Shown here piece by piece: positions 52,015 to 60,329 of a DNA stretch of 64,000 nt; the first letter of the stretch is position 1, and every line of letters starts with the position of its first letter. Source of the DNA: an archaeon. GTDB lineage: Archaea; Thermoproteota; Nitrososphaeria; Nitrososphaerales; Gagatemarchaeaceae. A program made the position numbers and the translations under genes. The notes beneath the pieces are model-generated. The model saw nothing but the letters and a program-made list of their open reading frames with translations. It ran no database searches and had not been told where the DNA came from. Location: positions 62,001 through 126,000 of the forward strand of contig JAKASK010000003.1 in NCBI GenBank assembly GCA_021819105.1. The letters are read 5' to 3'.

Positions 52015-52097
52015 GGTATCGGCAGCTCGGGGAGGAGCAGGGCCAGGGCGACCAGCGCAAGGCAGATGAGGACGGCGTACATCACGGCCACATCCAC
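52011..52097 (-). CDS. 28-aa single-helix membrane peptide
   Basis: A tiny gene coding for 28 residues that are almost wholly one transmembrane helix (V-M-Y-A-V-L-I-C-L-A-L-V-A-L-A-L-L-L-P-E-L). GTG 52097 starts it 13 nt after the neighbour's stop and its end overlaps the next start by 4 nt. The tight packing supports it as a real gene. Other in-frame starts (GTG 52091, ATG 52082) are possible. Confidence 0.45.
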   Translation of the reverse strand: MDVAVMYAVLICLALVALALLLPELPIP

Positions 52098-52110
52098 GTA
52101 GGTCTCGACT

Positions 52111-52488
52111 TCAGCCAGCCGGCACCACCGCAACCCTGTCCCCTGAGACATATGCGAGGTAGGCCACCGTCGGGTAGATGGTCTCGTCTGGGAGCTCCGC
52201 GACGGTGTGCGTCTCGACGAGCCCGCTCCCGTAGGAGCAGACGAGACTATGCTCTCCAATCAGTATCGGGTCCCCCGCCGGCGACGTGCCGAAGGAGAAT
52301 CTGGCGCTGACCCCGGGCCTCAGGGCGGATAGCACCGCCGAGACCCCGTCGAGGCTCCTGAGGTCGGCCCCCTCGCGAGAATCGCTGCTGACGGCCGAGA
52401 GTGCCGGGCTCAGGACGAGTAGCAGGGCGAAAGCCGCAACGATGTAGAGCCCCCACGAGTTCAGCGCGGCTATGGAAGACGCGGGCAT
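52111..52488 (-). CDS. Anchored protein of pilus locus, unknown
   Basis: A 125 aa protein with one N-terminal helix (W-G-L-Y-I-V-A-A-F-A-L-L-L-V-L-S-P-A-L) and a beta-rich ectodomain. It directly follows the next upstream gene (1 nt gap). No known domain. By position it is probably a structural component of the pilus-like system. Confidence 0.55.
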   Translation of the reverse strand: MPASSIAALNSWGLYIVAAFALLLVLSPALSAVSSDSREGADLRSLDGVSAVLSALRPGVSARFSFGTSPAGDPILIGEHSLVCSYGSGLVETHTVAELPDETIYPTVAYLAYVSGDRVAVVPAG

Positions 52489-52489
52489 C

Positions 52490-52855
52490 CTATGACACCG
52501 ACACCGTCAGTTGCTCGGCGGCGTACCTGAACCCCAGGGTGTGCGCCCCTCCCTGCATGTTCAACGCGAAGTCGCAGGTTGCGGCGACCGCCTCCTGCTG
52601 TGACCGGCTCCCAGAAGTGAAGCTCATGGTGCCTCCTCCGCACGAAAGGGTCGAGGGCGGGATTGTGACGACCCCTGCCGAACTCCCGTTCGCCATGGCT
52701 TCGTTCACCAGCCTGGTGATCGACGCCGACGCGAGTCCGAACTGGACCCCGGAGATGAAACCCGCGAATGACTCGTAGACGGCCACCGAGCCGGCCACGA
52801 GGAGAACAGACACCGCGAAGACGAGGCAGTACTCGAGTAGCTCCGCCATCACCAT
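52490..52855 (-). CDS. Pseudopilin-like protein of pilus locus
   Basis: A 121 aa protein starting with A-E-L-L-E-Y-C-L-V-F-A-V-S-V-L-L-V-A-G-S-V, which looks like a TadE/pilin-type helix with its conserved early Glu, followed by a small ectodomain with two cysteines. Promoter: minus-strand GTTAAAT at about 52873-52879, 24-30 nt before the tandem ATGs. First gene of the five-gene minus-strand operon. Confidence 0.6.
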   Translation of the reverse strand: MVMAELLEYCLVFAVSVLLVAGSVAVYESFAGFISGVQFGLASASITRLVNEAMANGSSAGVVTIPPSTLSCGGGTMSFTSGSRSQQEAVAATCDFALNMQGGAHTLGFRYAAEQLTVSVS

Positions 52856-52924
52856 GCAGGGCCCCTCTGCGATTTAACGCCCCACGTGGCGGCTTTTATC
52901 GAAAGCCCGCACTTCTGTCGAGAG

Positions 52925-54367
52925 TTGAAGGTTCGCTTCTCTGAGACGCTCCTCGGCCTCGTGAAGAAGAGGAAGAAGGAGCGAGAGCCTCAGCCGCTTC
53001 TGGTCGAGCTCCTGGAGCGGGTTTCGGACGGCGGAGGGTGGCAGGCGCGCTCATACCCATTCTGCTACAGGGTCTCGACCGTGGGCCCCGCACCGTTCTA
53101 CGAGGTCGGGTGCGAGCTCCTGCCGTCGGCGGTCGCGGCGCTGAGGTCGACGGTGCGCGATGTCTCCGAGGCCCTCGACCCTGGCGACGTTGAGCCTCTG
53201 ACTTTCGGGCGGCTCGTCGAGGTGCTGGTGCAGCAGTCGGCGGAGCAACTCGCCACCCATGGCCTGAAGAGCAGAGTGAGGGAGGTGTCCGAGCTCGCTG
53301 CCTACGAAGCCATCGGGCTTTCCCGCATACTCGCGCTGGCCAAGGACGAAATGGTGACCGAGTTCTTCGTCGACTCGGAGGCCACCTCGGTCTACCTCGA
53401 CCACGCTTCGGCCGGCAGGTGCGAGTCGGGCCTGGTCCTCACGCAGCGCGAGAGGGACGCCATCCAAACGCACGTCGACACCTTCAGCGGATACACCCTT
53501 GACTTCAGGACCCCGTCCCTGAAGAACGACCTCCCCATCGGCGGCGCGATCCTCAGGGTCTCACTCGACCTCGAGCCCCTGGCCGTGAACCGTTTCGCGC
53601 TTGACGTGAGGAGGCTCAACGTAGCCTCCCTGGGCCTGGTCCAGCTGATGGCGCTGGGCGTCCTGAGCGAAGAGGCTGCGGCCCTGCTGGTGGGCTGGAT
53701 CGAGGCGGGAGGGAACGTGACCGTCATCGGCGAGACGGGGACAGGGAAGACGACCCTCCTGAACGCACTCGACGAACAGGTGGACAGGAGGCTCAGGCGC
53801 CTCTACATCGAGGACGCCGTCGAGACCAGGGACCTCCTGGAGCGTGGGTATCATCAGCTGAAGGTGAAGGTCGACCCCTACGAGCGCGGAAAGGAGTCGG
53901 CCAGGACCAAGGAGTCTGAAATCGTGAAAGCTCTCCATCGCTCCCCGGACATCGTGATACTCAGCGAGATCCAGTCGGAGGAGCACAGCAGGGCGTTCTT
54001 CCAGGCGCTGGCCTCGGGGGCCAGAGGCATACAGACCTTCCATGCTTCGACGGTCGAACAGGCGGTGAGGCGATGGGTGAACCTCCACCGCATCTCGGAG
54101 CAGAGCCTCCTTGACCTTGGGCTGATCGTCCAGATGACCAGGCCTGACAGGCTGAAGCAGTCAAGGTACGTCCAGAGGATTTCCGCCGTGACCCAGGAGG
54201 GAGGGGCTCCTCGGATCAAGGAGCTCTTCATGCGCGACAGGGCGGGGAGCCTCGGGAGCGTGGCAGGGCCGGGGTGGCCGTCCCCGCCCGAAGGGTCCGA
54301 CCAGGCGAAGCTCAACGGGAAGGTCGCCCTCGCGGCTCAGAGGATCGGCAGGCTGGCGAGAAGGTGA
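52925..54367 (+). CDS. Type II/IV secretion (pilus) ATPase, CpaF/VirB11-like
   Basis: A 480 aa assembly ATPase. After an N-terminal helical region comes the motor: Walker A G-E-T-G-T-G-K-T-T-L-L, Asp box Y-I-E-D-A-V-E-T-R-D, Walker B I-V-I-L-S-E-I-Q and the His box F-H-A-S-T-V-E-Q-A. The H-T-H of many homologues is F-H-A here. It drives pilin polymerisation with the two membrane proteins downstream. TTG 52925 lies 26 nt after CTTTTATC at 52892-52899; GTG 52886 would precede that box. Its stop overlaps the next gene by 4 nt. Confidence 0.85.
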   Translation: MKVRFSETLLGLVKKRKKEREPQPLLVELLERVSDGGGWQARSYPFCYRVSTVGPAPFYEVGCELLPSAVAALRSTVRDVSEALDPGDVEPLTFGRLVEVLVQQSAEQLATHGLKSRVREVSELAAYEAIGLSRILALAKDEMVTEFFVDSEATSVYLDHASAGRCESGLVLTQRERDAIQTHVDTFSGYTLDFRTPSLKNDLPIGGAILRVSLDLEPLAVNRFALDVRRLNVASLGLVQLMALGVLSEEAAALLVGWIEAGGNVTVIGETGTGKTTLLNALDEQVDRRLRRLYIEDAVETRDLLERGYHQLKVKVDPYERGKESARTKESEIVKALHRSPDIVILSEIQSEEHSRAFFQALASGARGIQTFHASTVEQAVRRWVNLHRISEQSLLDLGLIVQMTRPDRLKQSRYVQRISAVTQEGGAPRIKELFMRDRAGSLGSVAGPGWPSPPEGSDQAKLNGKVALAAQRIGRLARR

Positions 54368-55062
54368 GGTTCTCCTCCCTGGAGCACTTCGGGCTCAGCG
54401 CGTGGCGGCTCGCCTGCGTCGGGATAGCTTCGGCCTCGGGAGGGTGGCTGCTCGGTGACCTCGTACTCGGGGGAGTGCTGGGGCAGGCGAAGCCGGGGAT
54501 CCTGCTGATAATCTCAGCCCTCGTGTTCTACCTGGTTGTCTCCGTCCCGAGGAGGATGTTGGACGGCCGGAGGGTCTCCGAGGCGAGAGAAGCGGTGCCG
54601 CTCTCCGCGTCGGCCAGGGCGTGCCTGGAGGTGACAGGGTCGAGGCCGAGGACCTTGATGATGGTCAGGCCAAGGGAGCCCTCCTTGGCCAGGTCGCTGG
54701 AGGCGGCCGCCAGGATGGTGCTGCTGGGGACCAGGGTCGAAGACGCCCTGGCGCACGCCGCGGAGGGCCTCGCGTCCTACTCCTCTGCGGCCACCCTGAG
54801 GAGCCTCGCGGTGCTCAGGCCTGAGGGGTTCGAGTCAGGGGACGAGGAGGCCAGGGGGCTCGCAGCTTCCGGCGACCTGAGCAGGGAGACCAAGGTCCCG
54901 ATGTTCATGACCGTCTGTTTCTTCGCGCCGATATTGACGTTGCTCTATGCGGTGTTCTCTCATTCATACAGTGCCGCGAGCATGTCGGAGCTGACGGCGC
55001 TCGAGTTCATCATAGTCGACCTGACCTACTACATGAGTTCGGCACGCGGGGGAGAAAGATGA
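54364..55062 (+). CDS. Pilus platform protein, N-terminal half (TadB/GspF-like)
   Basis: A 232 aa membrane protein with helices near residues 15-60 and 185-215 around a cytosolic helical region (A-A-A-R-M-V-L-L-G-T-R-V-E-D-A-L). It resembles one T2SSF/TadB-TadC unit. GTGA overlap with the ATPase stop and ATGA overlap with the next gene show tight coupling. It forms the inner-membrane platform that anchors the ATPase. Confidence 0.68.
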   Translation: MRFSSLEHFGLSAWRLACVGIASASGGWLLGDLVLGGVLGQAKPGILLIISALVFYLVVSVPRRMLDGRRVSEAREAVPLSASARACLEVTGSRPRTLMMVRPREPSLARSLEAAARMVLLGTRVEDALAHAAEGLASYSSAATLRSLAVLRPEGFESGDEEARGLAASGDLSRETKVPMFMTVCFFAPILTLLYAVFSHSYSAASMSELTALEFIIVDLTYYMSSARGGER

Positions 55063-55694
55063 ACCAGGCGGTATCGATGATCCTCTCCCTGAGGAGGGTC
55101 CTCGAGTCGGCGGGGGAGGGGTCCGGGATGTCTCGCTCGATAGTCCAGGAGCTGAGCGGGTCCGACGAACTGGGGAGAGAGGCGGCCAAGCTGCTCCTCC
55201 TCGGGAACCCAATCCGGTCGGCCATGAGGCCGATGCTCGACAGGGGCGCGGAGGAGGTGGCTCTGCTCGCGTCTCTAATCGTGGCGGCGCCCAAAAGCAG
55301 CGCCCCTGAAGTGGGGAGGAGCGGGAGCGCGGTTTCGACGACCCTCGAGCGCTGGGTGAAGGCGAAGGAGGGGAGGGCGCTGGAGCAGAAGGTGATGAGG
55401 TTCAGGAGCCTAGTGACCTCGGGAATCCTAGGGGCCGTCATGGGGATGGTGGCCACCCTCGGACCGCTGCTGGGGTCCCTGGGCGCAGGCGCAGGGCAGG
55501 GCCCCGACGCAGCGGCGCTGGTTTACGGAGCCGCGGCCATGACTGCGATTAGCTCGGGGATGCTCGGAGCCTACATGTCAGGAAGGGGGTTCGGCATCAA
55601 CGTGGCTGTGTCGGTGACGTCCTTCGCCGTAGTCTGCGCGGTCGCCTCTCCCCTGGCAGCCGTCCCCTCCTTCAACCTCTGGGGCGTTAAATAG
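55059..55694 (+). CDS. Pilus platform protein, C-terminal half (TadC/GspF-like)
   Basis: A 211 aa protein with a cytosolic helical region (E-L-G-R-E-A-A-K-L-L-L-L-G-N-P-I-R-S-A-M) and three hydrophobic helices toward the C-terminus. It looks like the second T2SSF unit, so the platform seems split over two genes as in Tad-type systems. It overlaps the preceding gene by 4 nt. Confidence 0.65.
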   Translation: MNQAVSMILSLRRVLESAGEGSGMSRSIVQELSGSDELGREAAKLLLLGNPIRSAMRPMLDRGAEEVALLASLIVAAPKSSAPEVGRSGSAVSTTLERWVKAKEGRALEQKVMRFRSLVTSGILGAVMGMVATLGPLLGSLGAGAGQGPDAAALVYGAAAMTAISSGMLGAYMSGRGFGINVAVSVTSFAVVCAVASPLAAVPSFNLWGVK

Positions 55695-55714
55695 AGAGAC
55701 CGACCTATACGCCC

Positions 55715-55921
55715 ATGAAGTCTCGCCTGAGGCCCTCCAGGAGGAAGGGGGCGCAGCTCATCGAAGAAGCCCTCCTGCTCTCTGTCGCCCTGGTCACGCT
55801 GTCGCTCCTGGTCGGGGGGATAGAGTCCATACTCAAGCAGAGTTCCACCTTCACTTCCGGCGTCTGGACCTCGATAACGAACTCGCTGAGCAGCATCTTC
55901 GGGTCGCTCTTCCACTGGTGA
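55715..55921 (+). CDS. Type IV prepilin
   Basis: A 68 aa pilin precursor. The class III signal is R-R-K-G-A-Q-L-I-E-E-A-L-L-L-S-V: cleavage after Gly by a prepilin peptidase would leave A-Q-L-I-E with Glu at +5, followed by a hydrophobic assembly helix. Only about 30 residues remain as the exposed tail, so this is a very small Flp/Tad-like pilin. It lies 20 nt after the platform gene and is probably the main fibre subunit. Confidence 0.72.
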   Translation: MKSRLRPSRRKGAQLIEEALLLSVALVTLSLLVGGIESILKQSSTFTSGVWTSITNSLSSIFGSLFHW

Positions 55922-56002
55922 CCGGGGCTGGGCACCGGGAGAGACCTCGCGTCGCAGGTAGCATGGAAGCTTCGGCCCCAGACCGGCATCGGGCTGGAGG
56001 AC

Positions 56003-56920
56003 ATGGGGATAGGGGACGGCAAGTACATGGTAGTCTCAGACGGCGCCAGGGTGAGGAGCATGGCGCTCTTCAGGGTGGGGGTGCCCGACGTCGCCGACGA
56101 CCCCAAGGTCGACTACTCGGCAGCCCTGAGGACGACCCTGCAGCAGCAGAGGATGAAGGGGCTCTTCGAGGGGCTCCGCAGGGCGGGGGTCCCGTTCATG
56201 TACGTGATGCTCATGGACCACCCCGGCGAAGCTGGGGACTCGCCCCCGGTGCTGGAGTTCGACCTCGTCGTCGGCACCTGGGTGGACATGAAGAAAAAGG
56301 AGGACAGCGCCCCGGTCCTCGAGCAGCGCGCTAGCGTCCTGTCGGCCACCCTGAGCGTCGCTCTCCCGACCGCGAAGGTGGTCAGGCTGTTGAGGAGGGA
56401 CCTTGCCGACTTCATGAAATCCGCCTTTCTTCCTGGCGGGAGGGCCCTCCCCCAGGCGGGTTCCCCGGCCGCCGCCGGGGCCCTCTGCACCTTCGATGAG
56501 ATGTCCCCGCTTGCGGCGGGGCTGGAGAGGACCCCGGACTTCTACATACCGAACGCCTCCGAGTCCGGCCAGGAGGGGATACTGATCGGGGCTGTGCGTT
56601 CGGCCGGGAGGGAGTTCCACGACTTCCGGCTCCAGATGGAAGACCTGAAGAGGCACGTCAGCGTCCTCGGGATGACCGGCTCCGGGAAGTCGACCACGAC
56701 CTCCCTGATCGTCAGGCAGGTGGCCGAGGCGGGACTCCCCACCCTTGTCCTGGACTGGCACAACGAATACGCCGCGGCTGTGACCGCCGCTGGAGGGAAG
56801 GTGGTCGCCCCCGGGAAGGACGAGTTTGCCGTCAACCCCCTAGAGGTGGGGCCCGGGGTGGACCCGGCCGAGCACATCGCCATGGTCTCTGACATATTCT
56901 CCGATGCCCGCCCCGCATGA
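56003..56920 (+). pseudogene. HerA-like ATPase, 3'-truncated
   Basis: The N-terminal half of a HerA/FtsK-type translocase: an N-terminal HAS-like barrel region, then Walker A L-G-M-T-G-S-G-K-S-T-T and D-W-H-N-E-Y-A, ending H-I-A-M-V-S-D-I-F-S before a stop. Full-length relatives continue with Walker B and a C-terminal helicase part, which is missing, so it appears truncated next to the recombinase. Coding-like sequence extends upstream to 55922 in this frame (W-K-L-R-P-Q-T-G-I-G-L-E-D) without ATG/GTG/TTG. GTG 55918, overlapping the pilin stop, is one base out of phase. Confidence 0.6.
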
Positions 56921-57017
56921 CTGCAAACCGCAAATCAGAGTGCGTCAAATCTGACTGCCATTATTGCAACTGTCAGCCAGGCTTGGCCGTTATATCCGCC
57001 GAGGGGGTGGTGTCCCG
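56921..57017. other. Junction between HerA remnant and recombinase; candidate att region
   Basis: About 100 AT-richer nt with repeated TGACTGC (around 56918 and 56952) and an ATCAGA/TCTGA inverted pair. Such a spot beside a recombinase gene and a truncated gene is a plausible integration scar, but a matching repeat at the far end was not found. Confidence 0.3.
56989..56997 (+). promoter_or_regulatory. TATA box of the recombinase gene
   Basis: GTTATATCC lies about 25 nt before the TTG at 57018, matching the leaderless pattern. Confidence 0.45.
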
Positions 57018-58118
57018 TTGAGCCCCCCCATCGTCTACGAGTCCCCGGAGTGGGCGAGGTTCGAGGCTGCGGTCCCGAACCCGGCCACCAGGAAGGAGTA
57101 CTTCCTCTGCATGAGGCACTTCCTCCAGCACGCAGGGGTCAACAACGTGGAGTTCGCCGAGGTGGCCAGGGGGGACCAGGGGAGGGCCGAGGACCTGGTC
57201 CAGGCGTACATAGCGCACCTGAAGGGGCGGGCGGAGAGGAGGGAGCTGGCACTGGGGTCGGTGAGGAACAGGGTCAAGCCTGTCAAGCTCTACTGCACGA
57301 TGAACAGGCTGAGGCTCGACTGGGACTACCTGTCCAGGACCCTCCCCAGGGGGAGGAGGTACGCCGACGACAGGGCCCCGACCAGGGAGGAGATCAGGAG
57401 GATACTGAACCTCTGCACGCTGAGGATGAAGGTCGCGGTCGAGATGATGGCGTCGGGGGGGATCAGGGTCGGGGCCTGGGACTACATGGGCGTCAGGGAC
57501 GTGGAGCCGGTGACGAGGGGGGAGGCGCTCCTGGCGGGACGGGTGACGGTGTACAGGGGGGAGCCGGAGCAGTACGTCTGCTTCGTGACCCCGGAGGCGT
57601 ACCAGGTCTTCTCCGAGTACATGGACTACCGGAGGGCCAACGGGGAGGACGTGGCGGCCGGGGCGCCCCTGATCAGGGACGAGTTCGCCGTCTCCCAGGG
57701 GAGGAAGGGGACCGCCTCGGTGGTGAAGAGGTTCCCCTCGAGCTTCGTCGAGAGGGAGCTCTGCAGGGTCCTGGGCAGGTCGGGGCTGAGGGCCGAGCGG
57801 AAGAGGAGGTACGACTTCAAGGCGGCCCACGGCTTCAGGAAGTGGTTCAAGACCCAGGCCGAGCAGGTGATGAAGCCAGCCAACGTGGAGGTGCTGATGG
57901 GGCACTCGATCGGGATCTCAGACTCGTACTACCGGCCCACCGAGAAGGAGCTCCTGGAGGACTACCTCAAGGCGGTCCCCCTGCTTTCGATAACCGAGTT
58001 CAGGGACGCCGGCGAGGCGGAGGAGAAGCTCAGGGCGGAATTCGAGGCGAGGCTCGCGAGACTGGAGGGGGAGGTGAGGGAGCATGTGCGGAGGCAAGCA
58101 GCAGCCGGAGCGCTGTGA
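57018..58118 (+). CDS. Tyrosine recombinase/integrase
   Basis: A 366 aa site-specific recombinase. The catalytic R-H-R-H-Y set is visible: R in S-G-G-I-R-V-G-A-W, H-G-F-R in A-A-H-G-F-R-K-W, G-H in L-M-G-H-S-I-G-I-S and Y in D-S-Y-Y-R-P-T. An N-terminal SAM-like core-binding domain (about residues 10-120) and a C-terminal acidic coiled coil (about 325-360) flank it. This resembles archaeal XerC-like integrases. TTG 57018 was chosen by the TATA box. It is intact and so probably active. Confidence 0.88.
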   Translation: MSPPIVYESPEWARFEAAVPNPATRKEYFLCMRHFLQHAGVNNVEFAEVARGDQGRAEDLVQAYIAHLKGRAERRELALGSVRNRVKPVKLYCTMNRLRLDWDYLSRTLPRGRRYADDRAPTREEIRRILNLCTLRMKVAVEMMASGGIRVGAWDYMGVRDVEPVTRGEALLAGRVTVYRGEPEQYVCFVTPEAYQVFSEYMDYRRANGEDVAAGAPLIRDEFAVSQGRKGTASVVKRFPSSFVERELCRVLGRSGLRAERKRRYDFKAAHGFRKWFKTQAEQVMKPANVEVLMGHSIGISDSYYRPTEKELLEDYLKAVPLLSITEFRDAGEAEEKLRAEFEARLARLEGEVREHVRRQAAAGAL

Positions 58119-58301
58119 GCTCGTCGGCCCACTTCTCCAGCTGCCTCCGGGGGACGGGGACGCACTCCTCTTCGGTCAAGGCTCTGGTCGCAGCAAGGAT
58201 GGGGCCGCCCATTTAACGGGGCTTCAGCCAGCCCGGGGACAGGGTCGGCACGGCGCAGCCGGGCAGGGCGGGAGGACCAGGAGGCGTGGCCGGGGCACAG
58301 G

Positions 58302-58358
58302 ATGCCCTACTACAAGCCGACTGTGGAGCACATGGAGGAGGAGTGCCTGAAGGCGTGG
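58302..58358 (+). other. Possible truncated gene remnant
   Basis: Starting at ATG 58302 the reading M-P-Y-Y-K-P-T-V-E-H-M-E-E-E-C-L-K-A-W looks like the beginning of a small protein that loses sense at the junction with the transsulfuration operon near 58358. It may mark the far edge of an inserted segment. Confidence 0.25.
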
Positions 58359-58359
58359 C

Positions 58360-59511
58360 CTAGCCCAGGGCCCTCTCTAGATCCGAGAGCAGGTCTTCTA
58401 TGTCTTCTATCCCGACGGAGAGCCTCACGAGGGAATCAGAGATGCCGAGCTTCTCCCTCTCGGTCCGAGGGACGCTCGCGTGCGTCATCGACGCCGGGTG
58501 TTCGACCAAGGACTCGACTCCCCCCAGGCTCTCCGCCAACGAAAAGACCTTGAACTTGCGGAGTGTCCGTTCCGTTTCACGCGCCCCTTCCATGAAGACG
58601 AAAGATAGCACTCCTCCTGGCCCCCTCATCTGGCGTGTCGCCAAGCTTCTCTGTGGGAACGAGCGAAGGCCGGGGAAGTTGACGCCCTTCACCTTGCTGT
58701 GACCCTCCAAGTATTCGGCTATCCTCTGCGCATTGTAGGCATGCCTTTCCATCCTTAGCTCCAAGGTCTTGATGCCCCTTGATACGAGGAAGCAATCAAA
58801 GGGCGAAAGGACGGCGCCGACTGAGTTCTGATTGAAGCGGACCTTCTTGTGCACATCGTCGTCAGAAAGCACAAGTGCGCCTCCCACGACATCGCTGTGC
58901 CCGCCCAAGTACTTGGTGGCGCTGTGGACGACGACGTCGGCGCCGAGCTCAAGCGGGTTCTGGAAGTATGGAGAAGCAAACGTGTTGTCGACCACAGTTA
59001 CCATGCCCTTCTCTTTTGCTATCTTTGCAATCCCTCTGATGTCACAGAGCTTCAAAAGAGGGTTCGTTGGAGATTCTAGCCAGACCATCCTCGTATTCTT
59101 CCTGATGGCTGCCTCCACCGCACTCGTCCTCCTAGCGTCCACGAAGTCGAAGTCCAGTCCGAACTTGAGTAACGTCTCTGTGAAGAGCCTCCTCGTCCCC
59201 CCGTACAGGTCGTCGAAGGCGATTACATGGTCACCTTTCTTCAACAAGGAAAGGCAGAGCGTGGCCTCAGCTGCCATCCCAGAGGAGAACGCCAGCGCGT
59301 GCTTGGCGCCTTCAAGCGACGCGAGCTTTTCCTCCAGGGCCCTTCTCGTGGGGTTGGAGGTTCTGGAATATTCGTAGCCCCCTGTGGGCCTCTTGACTTC
59401 TGCCCTTGCGAAGGTTGAAGAGACGTGGACGGGGACGACGACGTCGCCCGCTCCCCCCTCCTTCAGGTTGGGTTCTTCCCCCACGTGAACCGCTCGGGTG
59501 GCGAACCTCAA
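58360..59511 (-). CDS. Cystathionine gamma-lyase/synthase (PLP enzyme)
   Basis: A 383 aa Cys/Met-metabolism PLP enzyme. The PLP Lys is in H-S-A-T-K-Y-L-G-G-H-S-D, with E-Y-S-R-T-S-N-P-T-R near the N-terminus, H-A-L-A-F-S-S-G-M-A and E-S-P-T-N-P. Next to a cystathionine beta-synthase gene, it most likely acts as cystathionine gamma-lyase in reverse transsulfuration, giving cysteine; gamma-synthase cannot be excluded. TTG 59511 was chosen because it gives L-R-F-A-T-R-A-V-H and overlaps the stop of the methyltransferase gene (TTGA). Confidence 0.85.
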   Translation of the reverse strand: MRFATRAVHVGEEPNLKEGGAGDVVVPVHVSSTFARAEVKRPTGGYEYSRTSNPTRRALEEKLASLEGAKHALAFSSGMAAEATLCLSLLKKGDHVIAFDDLYGGTRRLFTETLLKFGLDFDFVDARRTSAVEAAIRKNTRMVWLESPTNPLLKLCDIRGIAKIAKEKGMVTVVDNTFASPYFQNPLELGADVVVHSATKYLGGHSDVVGGALVLSDDDVHKKVRFNQNSVGAVLSPFDCFLVSRGIKTLELRMERHAYNAQRIAEYLEGHSKVKGVNFPGLRSFPQRSLATRQMRGPGGVLSFVFMEGARETERTLRKFKVFSLAESLGGVESLVEHPASMTHASVPRTEREKLGISDSLVRLSVGIEDIEDLLSDLERALG

Positions 59512-60329
59512 ACCTGATCTCCCCGCCTCTTCTTGGCTATGATGAATATGGAACTCTCGGTGGTAAGTAGCCCCATACCGCAATTCCTTTCGAACTCTCG
59601 GAGGAGCTCATTACGGACTTCGTCCCTCTCCGCCATGGGGACCCCTTCGAGGTAACGCTCCCATGTGATTGCCTTGACCCTGTCAAGGCAGACCGCTGCG
59701 CTGAGCCTTTCCCTCAGGTTGAGCTCGAAATCCTTCTCGACCTCGAACCCTGCCGACTTCAGGGCCGGCAGTACCTCCTCTCTCCTCATCACCCTCAAAC
59801 CTACCATCTCGCTAATCCGCCGGCTACCGTCCTTCTCGCAGTAGCGGCTTACGACTCTGCGGAATGCTTCCCTCAACTCGCTGTACCTCGCCAGCGATGG
59901 GACCATGATGCCTAGCCTACCATCGTCTTTAAGCACCCTGCGGATTTCGGTGAAGCACCTATTCATGTCGGGGACCCAGTGCAAGAGGTAGGACGACACT
60001 ACCGCATCGAAGGCACTGTCGGGGAGATCTAGGCTCATGGCGTCCCCCCGCATGAACCTGAGGTTGCTAAGCTTGAGGCTGTGCGCCCGCTGGCTGGCCA
60101 GCCTTACCATGCTGTCCGAAAGGTCCACCCCTACGACTTCGCCGTCGTCGAGCAGCCTGGCAACGTGCGCAGAAAGGAGACCCGGACCGCTGCCGAGATC
60201 GAGCACCTTTTCCGACCCCTTGAAGTTCATCTCGTGAGCCAGCACTAGGAACTGGCATACCCTGCACGGGCTCACGAACCTGTCGTAGTCCTCCGCCGTC
60301 CTGTCGAACATGCTCTCGACGCCATTCAT
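59508..60329 (-). CDS. Class I SAM methyltransferase of cysteine operon
   Basis: A 273 aa Rossmann methyltransferase with motif I V-L-D-L-G-S-G-P-G-L-L-S and the usual D-S-A-F-D-A-V-V-S-S-Y-L-L-H-W. It is inserted between the two transsulfuration genes with 4-nt overlaps on both sides, so it should be produced with them. It might consume SAM to supply homocysteine via SAH, or modify a pathway intermediate. The real substrate is unknown. Confidence 0.78.
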   Translation of the reverse strand: MNGVESMFDRTAEDYDRFVSPCRVCQFLVLAHEMNFKGSEKVLDLGSGPGLLSAHVARLLDDGEVVGVDLSDSMVRLASQRAHSLKLSNLRFMRGDAMSLDLPDSAFDAVVSSYLLHWVPDMNRCFTEIRRVLKDDGRLGIMVPSLARYSELREAFRRVVSRYCEKDGSRRISEMVGLRVMRREEVLPALKSAGFEVEKDFELNLRERLSAAVCLDRVKAITWERYLEGVPMAERDEVRNELLREFERNCGMGLLTTESSIFIIAKKRRGDQV

